DNA of 64,000 bases from Pseudoalteromonas luteoviolacea. GTDB taxonomy: Bacteria; Pseudomonadota; Gammaproteobacteria; Enterobacterales; Alteromonadaceae. Under the pieces are notes generated by a model. The model had not been told where the DNA came from, did not search any database, and saw only the letters and a program-made list of their open reading frames with translations. Position 1 is the stretch's first letter. Each line of letters opens with the position of its first letter. The position numbers and the translations under genes were made by a program. Shown here in pieces: positions 6,890-14,899 of this stretch. The stretch covers positions 50,979 through 114,978 of the forward strand of contig NZ_JAGJEH010000016.1 in NCBI RefSeq assembly GCF_018100925.1. The letters are read 5' to 3'.

Positions 6890-8518
6890 ATGGGAAAATT
6901 GATATGTAGACTACACCTATTGATATGCTTGCTGGTATCGATTCAGACAGCGGCTGATATCAATCCCGAACAGCTGAGCTTGAGTACTGTTAGAGTGGTT
7001 GTCAAAAAGCCTAACAATGAAATGAATGTGGCATCGGGATTTTTGTGGCAGAAGCCTCAGTGGGTTGTTACTTCGTTGCATGTACTAGACGCACATGCAA
7101 AAAGTCGGATAATTATCGAGTTTGGCAAAAAGAAGCGCTTAGCTAAGGTGTCGCGAGTGTTGCCTGAGGCGGATTTAGTCTTGTTGGAAGTAATGAAGCC
7201 ACCTAAAGGGTGGTCCCCTCTGACGTATTTCAAGCAATCAAGACCAAAGTATCGTGAGCATGTCACTGCATTGGGCTTTCATCATGGCGCTTTAGCAATG
7301 AGCACGAGAGAGCTACTAAAAGGGTACGCAAAACCCGAAATTTTAAAACAGTTTCTGCCACCTAATGCAGTAGAAACACTAAAGAAAACAAATATTCCAG
7401 ATATTGAGTTTCCGATATATTACTTGGATGGTAGTTTACTTCCAGGCTTTTCAGGTGCACCGGTATTTGACTGGCAAGGAAAATTAGTAGGTATAGGTAA
7501 TGGAGGTTTAGAAAATGGTGCGGCCAATGTGAGCTGGGTTATCCCGGCAACAAATCTAAGTAAATTGGTTAATTCAAAGCAAAGTACATTACCAAAGGGC
7601 TTGTACAAGACTTCAAAGTTATTCACCTTAGATAAAGTAGTACCACTGAAAAACCAACCAACACGTCACCTAGTTTTTAAGCCATATGATGTATTAACTT
7701 GGCTATTCTCACCTGCCTATGCCGCTTCTGATGAGTGGGACTTTGGTAGTAGCCAATTGGTAGAGCCAAATGCCATTGAGTATCAAAATTTCGAATTTTA
7801 TAAAATTAAAACGCGCAGTATGGCCGAGCTCATTTTAAGCAGTGCAACTCCCAATGAACTGCGCAGTATTCAACACCTATTCAAAGCAATATTCGGTGAA
7901 TTTCGAATTGATTTCGAAGCGCCAAAATTTGATATTTACAGTGATGCCTATTTGGGGATCAACATAGTTGTTCCGGCTGGAGCCCAATTATATGTTGATG
8001 AGCAAGGGTATTTATTAGCTAAGAGTGCCAACATGTGCAGGCAGTGTTACTACGAGCTGCAGTACCATGCACGTATACTCAGCGATAAAAACCAAGGCGC
8101 TTTGGTTGAATCTCCGGTGTCTTTTTTTGACGACAAATTAACTCAGCATTGGCAGGAACTTAATGACGAAGGAGAATTTGAAGAGTATGTTGATTTTCGG
8201 CATCTGACGAAGTACGGCGGTAAACGATTTGTTGCTAATGCCCTTTACGCAAACTTTAATGAGCCGCTGGTGGAGCGCTACGAAGTTAACTATTTGTCGA
8301 TTGCGACAAACAGAAAAAGCTGGCTGCAAACACAGGCAATTAATAATCGGTTTGATGATGAATATATGCAGCAACTATCGACACATACGGGGCTAAATTG
8401 CCAACGCGTTAATTTGTCCAGTGAACAAGTCGAGTTATGTCAATCCCTCGTCTATGCATACACTTTACTTGCGAGTGTGCATTTAACCGGTTTTTCAAAC
8501 CGTTTTTTCCCAATGTAA
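6890..8518 (+). CDS. Secreted trypsin-like serine protease
   Basis: A 542-residue exported protease of the trypsin (S1-like) fold. After a signal peptide (residues 1-22) the triad residues are visible: His64 in TSLHVL, Asp95 in EADLVLLEV and Ser188 in GFSGAPVF. The motif GFSGAP differs from the usual GDSGGP in the way seen in bacterial S1-like proteins. No PDZ domain follows, unlike DegP. Instead there are about 320 residues of unknown fold, including a Cys pair in NMCRQCYYELQ. The GTG at 6887 is possible as a start, but the ATG at 6890 is preferred. It is the last gene of the five-gene set, and a terminator hairpin overlaps its 3' end. Its substrate and any link to the eCIS downstream are unknown. 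Confidence 0.8.
   Translation: MGKLICRLHLLICLLVSIQTAADINPEQLSLSTVRVVVKKPNNEMNVASGFLWQKPQWVVTSLHVLDAHAKSRIIIEFGKKKRLAKVSRVLPEADLVLLEVMKPPKGWSPLTYFKQSRPKYREHVTALGFHHGALAMSTRELLKGYAKPEILKQFLPPNAVETLKKTNIPDIEFPIYYLDGSLLPGFSGAPVFDWQGKLVGIGNGGLENGAANVSWVIPATNLSKLVNSKQSTLPKGLYKTSKLFTLDKVVPLKNQPTRHLVFKPYDVLTWLFSPAYAASDEWDFGSSQLVEPNAIEYQNFEFYKIKTRSMAELILSSATPNELRSIQHLFKAIFGEFRIDFEAPKFDIYSDAYLGINIVVPAGAQLYVDEQGYLLAKSANMCRQCYYELQYHARILSDKNQGALVESPVSFFDDKLTQHWQELNDEGEFEEYVDFRHLTKYGGKRFVANALYANFNEPLVERYEVNYLSIATNRKSWLQTQAINNRFDDEYMQQLSTHTGLNCQRVNLSSEQVELCQSLVYAYTLLASVHLTGFSNRFFPM
8488..8508 (+). terminator. Intrinsic terminator overlapping the protease stop region
   Basis: CGGTTT, loop TTC, AAACCG, then six T. 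The hairpin lies inside the last codons of the protease gene. It would end the upstream five-gene transcript before the eCIS genes, arguing for separate expression. Confidence 0.65.
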
Positions 8519-8926
8519 CCCGTTCTAATTCTTGGCTATGTTTGTGTCGGATGACAATCCGACAGCTAATAGCCTCTAAGCTCGTTTAAAACACGGAAGG
8601 GCTGTTGCTCCATGTAACGACTTTTCACCTTCAATAAAAATAAAATATATAAAAATCATAAAATTAAAAAAAGATCAGATTAATTTTCACAGCTTCTTAC
8701 CCATGGCGTCATAGCAGTACAAATTAATTAATAACACACATTGGTTGGGACTGATGTGGCGGAGCCGTGGAAACGCTCTTTGTTTTCGAGGCGCAGAGAA
8801 AAGGGTGGGTTTGTTCCCATTGATTTGCCACCTGAACTGTAATGACCGAGCAGCTCTGTGCCTCTTTTTCCCAAATTCTTGCCGAACCGGCTAATTAGAA
8901 TGTAATTATCAACGTAAGGAAATATT
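8519..8926 (+). promoter_or_regulatory. Leader region of the eCIS operon
   Basis: About 400 bases with no gene. It holds a perfect eight-base inverted repeat (TGTCGGAT, GACA, ATCCGACA) at 8545-8564, a strongly AT-rich tract at about 8635-8685, and a GC-richer stretch at 8755-8830. The sheath ribosome binding site AAGGAAATATT closes the region. The promoter must be here, but I cannot fix -35/-10 boxes with confidence. Confidence 0.5.
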
Positions 8927-10666
8927 ATGCCTCAATATAAAACCCCAGACGTCTACGTCCAAGAGAAGTCAACACTGCCACCATCTGTTGCAGAAGTTGC
9001 AACCGCTATCCCTGCATTTATCGGTTATACAACTAAGCTAGATGATGAAGGTAACGTTGCTTATATGAATTCCCCTGTGCGCATTACTAGCATGGTTGAG
9101 TTTGAAGCTGTTTTTGGTGGTGCATACCAAGAAAGTTTCGCAGTTGCACCAAAAGCTTCAGGCGGCTTTAATGTCACGTCTGATGGTTCAAATTTAGCGG
9201 ACGCATTCTTCTTTTTACACCAAGCGGTAAGTCATTTCTTTGCCAATGGTGGTGGCGCATGTTATGTGGTCAGTATTGGTCAAGCGAGTTCAACGCTTAT
9301 TACAAACAGTGAACTTCAAAGTGCGCAAGCAGATCAATTTACCGCTGCAATTGCACTGTTGAATAAAGTTGATGAAGTAACCTTAATCTCTTGTCCAGAA
9401 GCCATTGGCCTGAGCACAGTTAAGCACTACGAAGTACAAAACAAAGCACTTGTTCATGCTGAAAAGAGAATGGACCGTTTTGCATTGGTTGACGTTCAAA
9501 TGCAAGCAGACTCTATGAGCATTGATCCAATTTCTGATGATGCAAAAGCGCTAAGAGCTGGCGCAACGCTAGGTCTAAAATATGGTGCTGCGTACTACCC
9601 GTATTTAACAACGACAATGGCACGTACTTATGATGCTAAGCAAGTTGTTGTTAAATCACCATTGACGGCGCAAGTGCTTTGGCCAAAGGACGAAGCGACT
9701 CATACATTGGTTTCTTTGAACGCAAATGGTGAGTGGGAAGATATTGCTAAGGATTATTTATCTCCAAATAATGCACAGAGCAATTATGCTGATGATGCAG
9801 TGTACGACCCTGCTGGCAAGCAATACCTGACTGCGGAAACTGTATTTATTGAAGCTGGTGACGGCGCTGCATATTACCGTCTAACTGATGGTAAAGAAGT
9901 TGTACTTGTTGAAGGTGAAATCAAAGACAAAGATCAAGGCGGTAGCGTTGTGATCAATGACGTATGTATGCTGTCTGATGTCACTTTACCTACTTTACAA
10001 CTAGCTGCAATTGGCGACCCTGCTTATCCGTTCTCATCAGCAGATGTATACAACCAAGTAAAAGCTGAACTTGGTAAAAACTACCTAGACCTACCGCCTT
10101 CACCTGCTATCGCTGGTGTGATGGCAAAAACTGACAAAGATCGCGGTGTATGGAAAGCGCCAGCTAATGCGGCGCTTGCGCAAGTATTAATGCCAAAGCT
10201 GGCTATCGACAATACTGAGCAAGAAAACCTCAACGTAGATGCAACCTCTGGTAAGTCTATCAATGCTATCCGTACATTTGTTGGCAAAGGCACTTTGGTG
10301 TGGGGCGCTCGTACGCTTGCTGGTAATGACAACGAGTGGCGCTATGTTTCGGTTCGCCGTTTATTCAACATGGTTGAAGAGTCAGTACAAAAAGCAACGC
10401 ACTTTGCGGTATTCGAACCGAATACACCGTTCACATGGTTAAAGCTCAAAACCATGATTGAAAGTTACCTAGAAAACCTTTGGCGTTCAGGTGCATTCTT
10501 TGGCGAAACGCCAGAGCAAGCATTCTTTGTCAATGTGGGCCTAGGTCAAACCATGACTGAGGACGACATCAATAATGGCTTAATGAATATTGAAATTGGC
10601 CTTGCGGCAGTACGCCCAGCTGAATTCATTGTTCTAACTTTCTCTCACAAGAGCCTAGAAGGTTAA
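8927..10666 (+). CDS. eCIS contractile tail sheath protein
   Basis: A 579-residue sheath subunit that would polymerise around the tube and contract to drive it into a target. The N-terminus PQYKTPDVYVQE, followed by AIPAFIGYT, is the signature of eCIS and phage sheaths (Afp2-4, Pvc2-4, MacS). The C-terminal domain is also typical: YVSVRRLFNMVEES, NTPFTWLKLKTMIESYLENLWRSG and a final IGLAAVRPAEFIVLTF. The middle (about 190-390) is the variable exposed region. Other eCIS loci often carry two or three sheath genes; here there is one. It has a strong binding site and codon usage like a highly expressed gene. First gene of the operon. Confidence 0.95.
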   Translation: MPQYKTPDVYVQEKSTLPPSVAEVATAIPAFIGYTTKLDDEGNVAYMNSPVRITSMVEFEAVFGGAYQESFAVAPKASGGFNVTSDGSNLADAFFFLHQAVSHFFANGGGACYVVSIGQASSTLITNSELQSAQADQFTAAIALLNKVDEVTLISCPEAIGLSTVKHYEVQNKALVHAEKRMDRFALVDVQMQADSMSIDPISDDAKALRAGATLGLKYGAAYYPYLTTTMARTYDAKQVVVKSPLTAQVLWPKDEATHTLVSLNANGEWEDIAKDYLSPNNAQSNYADDAVYDPAGKQYLTAETVFIEAGDGAAYYRLTDGKEVVLVEGEIKDKDQGGSVVINDVCMLSDVTLPTLQLAAIGDPAYPFSSADVYNQVKAELGKNYLDLPPSPAIAGVMAKTDKDRGVWKAPANAALAQVLMPKLAIDNTEQENLNVDATSGKSINAIRTFVGKGTLVWGARTLAGNDNEWRYVSVRRLFNMVEESVQKATHFAVFEPNTPFTWLKLKTMIESYLENLWRSGAFFGETPEQAFFVNVGLGQTMTEDDINNGLMNIEIGLAAVRPAEFIVLTFSHKSLEG

Positions 10667-10712
10667 TAATCAACGCCTTTTTTGGGCAATTAGCTAATCA
10701 AACATGTCTATT

Positions 10713-10766
10713 TGACGCCTTTTTAGTGCGTCAGGTAGACCACAATTATCACTACAGCTTGGCTGT
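10713..10766 (+). promoter_or_regulatory. Two hairpins between sheath and tube genes
   Basis: TGACGC / GCGTCA with a nine-base loop (10713-10733) and ACAGC / GCTGT with a three-base loop (10754-10766). Neither is followed by a T run, so they are more likely processing or stability elements than full terminators. They could set the sheath-to-tube ratio. Confidence 0.35.
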
Positions 10767-10793
10767 AAATACCGAATTTTTTGGAGTTATTAC

Positions 10794-11240
10794 ATGGCTA
10801 CTACTAAAGCAGATATCGCAGCAGAATATCCAATTCCCGTCTATCGATTTGTTGTCAGCTTCGGCGAAGAAAGCATCCCATTTTCAGAAGTGTCTGGTCT
10901 AGACATTGGTGTTGAAACTATCACTTACAAAGATGGTTATGGGAAAAAGCACATGCCTGGGCAACCAACTGATGTCAACATTACATTGAAGCGTGGTCTA
11001 GTTAAGCAGAAGAGCCAATTCTACGATTGGATTTCTTCTATCAGCTTAAATCTAGTCGACAAAAAAGACATCACGATCTCATTAACTAACGAAGACAGAT
11101 CTCAGCCTATCGTTACTTGGAAAGTGATCAATGCGTTTCCTAAGAAACTCACAGCACCTAGCATCAATGGCGGCTCGAATGAAGCCAGTGTTGAGGCACT
11201 AGAAATGATGGCGGACGATATCAAGATCGAATTCCATTAA
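10794..11240 (+). CDS. eCIS inner tube protein (Afp1-like)
   Basis: A 148-residue protein of the phage tail-tube (gp19-like) family that would form the hollow inner tube. Marks: YPIPVYRFVVSFG at the start, FSEVSGLDIGVETITYKDG, then a central strand ITLKRGLV and DWISSI, and the closing WKVINAFPKKLTAPSINGGSNEASVEALEMMADDIKIEF, which matches the usual end of Afp1 and Pvc1 proteins. It lies behind the sheath gene with hairpins between, and before a second tube protein. GGAG lies upstream of the ATG. Confidence 0.93.
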   Translation: MATTKADIAAEYPIPVYRFVVSFGEESIPFSEVSGLDIGVETITYKDGYGKKHMPGQPTDVNITLKRGLVKQKSQFYDWISSISLNLVDKKDITISLTNEDRSQPIVTWKVINAFPKKLTAPSINGGSNEASVEALEMMADDIKIEFH

Positions 11241-11279
11241 TTTTTAATTTTCTTTTAGGGCACGTAAGTGCCCGCTTAG

Positions 11280-11750
11280 GTGGCTAATATGTTTCAAGAT
11301 CCTAGAACACCTATGGTTGGGTATCGATTTTTGGTTGGTATCATGGCCGCCGGTGTGCCAAATCCCATTGATATTTTGTTTAAAGAAGTTAGCGGTCTTA
11401 AGATGAACCGCACTATTGAATATACCAATAACCGAGTCAGTATCGCCAACCAAAAACAAGCCAAAACATTAACTCTAAAAAGAGGTGTGTTTCAAGGTGG
11501 TAGCCTTTTGATGTTGCAAAACCTAGTTTTTGGCGATGCATGGAACACTTACTTAGTTAAAAACCACATTTTGATCACCACCTTAGATGATAACTACTTA
11601 CCATCGCAAGCATGGCTTGTACAAAACGCATTTTTAGAAAGCTGGGAGTGGGAGGGGATTGATGCGAGCCGAAATGATGTACTTATTGAGTCTCTCAGTT
11701 TTAGTTATCGTGATTTGGTGGCAGTGCCTATTCCTGGCTTGCCAGTGTAA
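11280..11750 (+). CDS. eCIS second tube protein, tube-initiator-like (Afp5-like)
   Basis: A 156-residue paralogue of the inner tube protein. It keeps the family plan: YRFLVGIMAAG, FKEVSGLKMNRTIEY, TLKRGVFQGG, NAFLESWEWEGIDASRNDVLIESLSFSYRDL. The divergent C-terminus is typical of Afp5/Pvc5-like proteins, which sit at the junction of tube and spike rather than along the tube. Its place just before the DUF5908-like and LysM genes agrees with that order in Afp and PVC operons. Role is inferred from family and position. Confidence 0.85.
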   Translation: MANMFQDPRTPMVGYRFLVGIMAAGVPNPIDILFKEVSGLKMNRTIEYTNNRVSIANQKQAKTLTLKRGVFQGGSLLMLQNLVFGDAWNTYLVKNHILITTLDDNYLPSQAWLVQNAFLESWEWEGIDASRNDVLIESLSFSYRDLVAVPIPGLPV

Positions 11751-11762
11751 GGAGCCTCAAAG

Positions 11763-12008
11763 ATGGAAATTAAGTGTAATCAAGTGCGGGTTAGGGCACG
11801 GATCCGTGCTGATCGCCCCGCCCAACCTGCAGAGCCAAGTTCAGGCGGTATGTCCAATGATGCACAAAAGCAGGCGCCCCAAGCTGAGCACTTTAGCAAT
11901 ACAGTGAACCGGGTTGAACTGCAAGACTTATTGTGCCAGTTAGAGTCAGACATAAAACGACATATTGAATTTAGATTTGCGCGGCAAGGAAAAGAAAAAA
12001 GGCCCTGA
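11763..12008 (+). CDS. Small eCIS protein, DUF5908-like (Afp6-like)
   Basis: An 81-residue protein. The N-terminus MEIKCNQVRVRARI recalls the MPxEIRELVIRA start of DUF5908 proteins. A Pro/Gln-rich linker follows, then a C-terminal helix (VELQDLLCQLESDIKRHIEFRF). Small genes of this kind are found between the second tube gene and the LysM gene in many eCIS operons. Twelve bases separate it from the tube gene and two bases from the next gene. No enzymatic role is expected; it may be an assembly factor or baseplate part. Confidence 0.7.
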   Translation: MEIKCNQVRVRARIRADRPAQPAEPSSGGMSNDAQKQAPQAEHFSNTVNRVELQDLLCQLESDIKRHIEFRFARQGKEKRP

Positions 12009-12010
12009 TT

Positions 12011-12748
12011 ATGAACAAAGCGGACGGTATCAATGCAAGTGGTTTACCCCTTTGCAAAGTGACATTTTATAAAAAAATCGAGCGAGGAAATGGCAATAAA
12101 TTGGGAGAATTAACCTTACCTTATGATCCCAAGTCACTCAATGTGACTCATCAAAATTACCTAATAGAATCAAAAGCGATTGGTTCTGAAAGTGGCTCAG
12201 CTCGCTATCAAAAATCTCCTACGTCAATTTTAACGATTAAGTTTTTGCTAGATGACACGATTATCGAAACGCCTGCGCAACTAGCAATGGGCATAAGTGG
12301 AGAGACCACAACTGAAGACAGTATTCAGCAAATGCTGCAGTATGGTCTTGCTGTTCAAGGAGAGACACACTTACCTGCGTTTGTCACTATTATGCCGTTG
12401 AACATGGTTCTTAATCATGGCGCAGATGGCGGCTTTCACGGCATGTTCAATGATATTAACGTGATCAGTGAACTGGTTAATGCCAAAGGCAACCGAGTTA
12501 AAGCCCAAGTGGAGTGTAACATCTCAGAGTGTTTATCTAACAAAGAAATTAAGCTCAGAACAGGTAAAAGCTCGCCAGATCTTACCCACGAGTTGCAGTT
12601 TAAAGATGGCGACAGCTTAGTATCAGAAGTGACATCCATTTACGGTAAAGCAAACTATGTACATCAAGTTGCCAGTGTAAATAGACTGCCTTCGATTCGT
12701 ACCGCGTCGGTCGGAGAATACGTTATATATCCACCATTGGAGCGCTAA
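12011..12748 (+). CDS. eCIS LysM-domain baseplate protein (Afp7-like)
   Basis: A 245-residue protein like Afp7/Pvc7 and phage gp53-type proteins that join the tube to the spike and help close the baseplate. N-terminal beta-rich part with LPYDPKSLNVTHQNYL, which is typical. The last 45 residues form a short LysM-like module: GDSLVSEVTSIYGKANYVHQVAS, then NRLPSIRTASVGEYVIYPP. The stop and the start of the next gene are one base apart, so it is coupled to the spike gene. Confidence 0.88.
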   Translation: MNKADGINASGLPLCKVTFYKKIERGNGNKLGELTLPYDPKSLNVTHQNYLIESKAIGSESGSARYQKSPTSILTIKFLLDDTIIETPAQLAMGISGETTTEDSIQQMLQYGLAVQGETHLPAFVTIMPLNMVLNHGADGGFHGMFNDINVISELVNAKGNRVKAQVECNISECLSNKEIKLRTGKSSPDLTHELQFKDGDSLVSEVTSIYGKANYVHQVASVNRLPSIRTASVGEYVIYPPLER

Positions 12749-12749
12749 C

Positions 12750-14336
12750 ATGGATATTCGATATACGATCTTAGTGGATGGCAGCGAGAAGAAGTTAGAG
12801 GTCGGTGTGCGAGAGATTAGCACCCACCGTGGGCTTAATCAGGTTTCTGAGTTGTCGATTGTATTTGAAGATGGAGATATGGCCGAAGAGACCTATACAC
12901 TGGATCTCAATAAAGACTTTCAGCCTGGTAAGGCTATTGAGGTGAAAGCCGGATTTGGTGAAGACCCACAAATTACGTTATTTGTTGGTGTGATAACTGG
13001 TGGAAGGATTGGTTATTGCTGTGACCCGTATGTTGAAGTATTTGCTAAAGGTGAAGCAAATAAACTATGTCAATCTAAAATAAGTAAGCTCTACAAACCT
13101 GATTCTACCGATACAGATATCATCACTGACTTGCTCAAACCTTGTGCCGGCAAAAAAACCGTAGCAGACAGTAAAATAAAGCACTATCAGTACCTTATGG
13201 TTGAGAAAAAACCTTGGGAAGTGGTCATGAATCGGATCTTGACCAACGGTTTCGCACTCTACGAAGAGGAAGGGATCCAAATCGTTGATCTTACAAAGCA
13301 CAAACCTGCTGCCACTGAGTTTAACGTTGCAATGGACGGGTGTACGGAATTTGAATTATGCCTAGACAATAGTTCTTACGCGCAAAAGGTTGATCACAGT
13401 GCTTGGGATATTAAAACGCAAGCCTTGTTATTAGAGACTTATGACTCGGGAGAGAAAAAAGAAGGGGCTGCTGCAGATGTTGTTATTAAATCTCAGATGC
13501 CTGTTGATAAGCTAGAGCTCGCAGCCAAAGCCAAAGCTGAGCAAGTTTATCGGTTGTTAGATACCAGCCAAGGTCGTATTCAAGTAGATATGTCCATTGC
13601 CACCACTTTACACAGTTTGAAGCTGCTAGATGCAATCAAGGTGTCAGGTGCTGGTGAAAACAACAAAGCAGATTATATAGTGACAGAAATTCATCATCAT
13701 TTAAGCAACCAAGGCTGGTTTTGTGAATTTACACTGGGCTTATCTTTGACCAAGAGTGGCTGGTCTAAATGGGCTGAGTTGTCATCTACTCCCATGTTGG
13801 TAGGCACAGTTGCACCTTTTAAAGAAGATAAAGAGAAGCTGCATCGCATACCTGTCACTTTGAACACGTTAACGACTGAGCCTATTTGGGCAAGGTTGTT
13901 GACTACCTATGTAGGCAAAGAAGAGGGCTTATTCTTGCCGCCAAACCCTGACACCGAAGTGCTTGTCGATTTTATTGGTGGAGATGCTAGACACCCAGTT
14001 ATTGTCGGTGCATGTCACAATCCAGTCGCGCCACCTCCGCTAGGCGGGTACAAAAAAGAATATGATGTTCGGGGGTTATTGTTTAAAGAGCAAGCAACCG
14101 CAATTAAGTTCACTTTCAAAGATCCGCATATCATTTTAGAGGGCAGCAAAGAGCACTCAATTTCACTGGGAGACAGCTCAGGTTATGCCTTGTCGCAAAA
14201 AGATAAAGCAGGTATGACGGCAAAAACAGATGTGGTTATAAAAACCCCTGATGACAGCCAAATTAAAATGGATAAGAGCATTACCATAGAAAGTGCGAAA
14301 GTGGTGGTTGCGACGGATAAGATGGAAATAGGATAA
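12750..14336 (+). CDS. eCIS spike protein, VgrG/gpD-like (Afp8-like)
   Basis: A 528-residue spike that would sit under the tube and pierce the target membrane as a trimer. Domains in order: late-control gpD-like barrels (about 1-330, with ISTHRGLNQVSELSIVFEDGD, KPWEVVMNRILTNGFALYEE and GWFCEFTLGLSL), an OB-type domain (about 345-430, with WARLLTTYVGKEEGLFLPPNPDTEVLVDFIGGDARHPVIVG), and a C-terminal beta-helix (about 430-528) that ends in charged, repetitive strands. No toxin extension is fused to it. The baseplate genes follow immediately. Confidence 0.92.
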   Translation: MDIRYTILVDGSEKKLEVGVREISTHRGLNQVSELSIVFEDGDMAEETYTLDLNKDFQPGKAIEVKAGFGEDPQITLFVGVITGGRIGYCCDPYVEVFAKGEANKLCQSKISKLYKPDSTDTDIITDLLKPCAGKKTVADSKIKHYQYLMVEKKPWEVVMNRILTNGFALYEEEGIQIVDLTKHKPAATEFNVAMDGCTEFELCLDNSSYAQKVDHSAWDIKTQALLLETYDSGEKKEGAAADVVIKSQMPVDKLELAAKAKAEQVYRLLDTSQGRIQVDMSIATTLHSLKLLDAIKVSGAGENNKADYIVTEIHHHLSNQGWFCEFTLGLSLTKSGWSKWAELSSTPMLVGTVAPFKEDKEKLHRIPVTLNTLTTEPIWARLLTTYVGKEEGLFLPPNPDTEVLVDFIGGDARHPVIVGACHNPVAPPPLGGYKKEYDVRGLLFKEQATAIKFTFKDPHIILEGSKEHSISLGDSSGYALSQKDKAGMTAKTDVVIKTPDDSQIKMDKSITIESAKVVVATDKMEIG

Positions 14337-14349
14337 CGAGGAGTTTTGT

Positions 14350-14751
14350 ATGGATAATTCATTTCTTGGTCGGGGGTGGAGTTTTCCTCCGAAGTTTACA
14401 AGCCCAGACGCAGGGCCTGAAATGGCTGAAGATGAAGAATTAGTAAAACAAGCGATTACTGTTGCATTAAATACTCTAAAGGGGGAGCGACCTTATTGGA
14501 GTGAGCTGGGTTCTGGTTTGTCTAACTTCGTTTTTGAAGATGCCAGTGAATCAGCGTTGGTGACGCTAAAGCAAGAGATATCTGCGGTGTTATTAAACTA
14601 CGAACCTAGAATTATCTTAGAAGATATTTCATTCGATATGTCAGACGTTTACGAAGGTGCGCTGTTAATAGAACTGACTTATATGATCCGCAAAACCAAT
14701 AGCCGAAGCAATATGGTGTTTCCTTTCTACCTTGCAGAGCAGTCAGTTTAA
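14350..14751 (+). CDS. eCIS baseplate wedge protein, GPW/gp25 family (Afp9-like)
   Basis: A 133-residue baseplate component of the gp25 family, which forms the sheath-like platform that starts sheath polymerisation. N-terminal FLGRGWSFPPKF, then EELVKQAITVALNTLKGERPYWSELGSGLSNFVFE and LTYMIRKTNSRSNMVFPFYL, are the standard family blocks. The conserved EPR (YEPRI) motif is present. Preceded by a GAGGAG binding site. A 148-base gap separates it from the first baseplate J-like gene. Confidence 0.92.
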   Translation: MDNSFLGRGWSFPPKFTSPDAGPEMAEDEELVKQAITVALNTLKGERPYWSELGSGLSNFVFEDASESALVTLKQEISAVLLNYEPRIILEDISFDMSDVYEGALLIELTYMIRKTNSRSNMVFPFYLAEQSV

Positions 14752-14899
14752 ACCCGTTTTTAAACTTTTATTGAACACGTCCTTTTCTTCTTTACTAGCC
14801 AAGTATCAAGCAGAACCACGCCGCTTACTATTTAGCAATGGTCAATCAGGCCAAGTAGCGCATAGATGTGCTCATATATAACATTAATAAGGTACTCTC

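Noticed and set aside
10239..10442. Extra open frame inside the sheath gene
   Set aside because: It lies in another frame of a strongly supported gene and has no binding site or family match.
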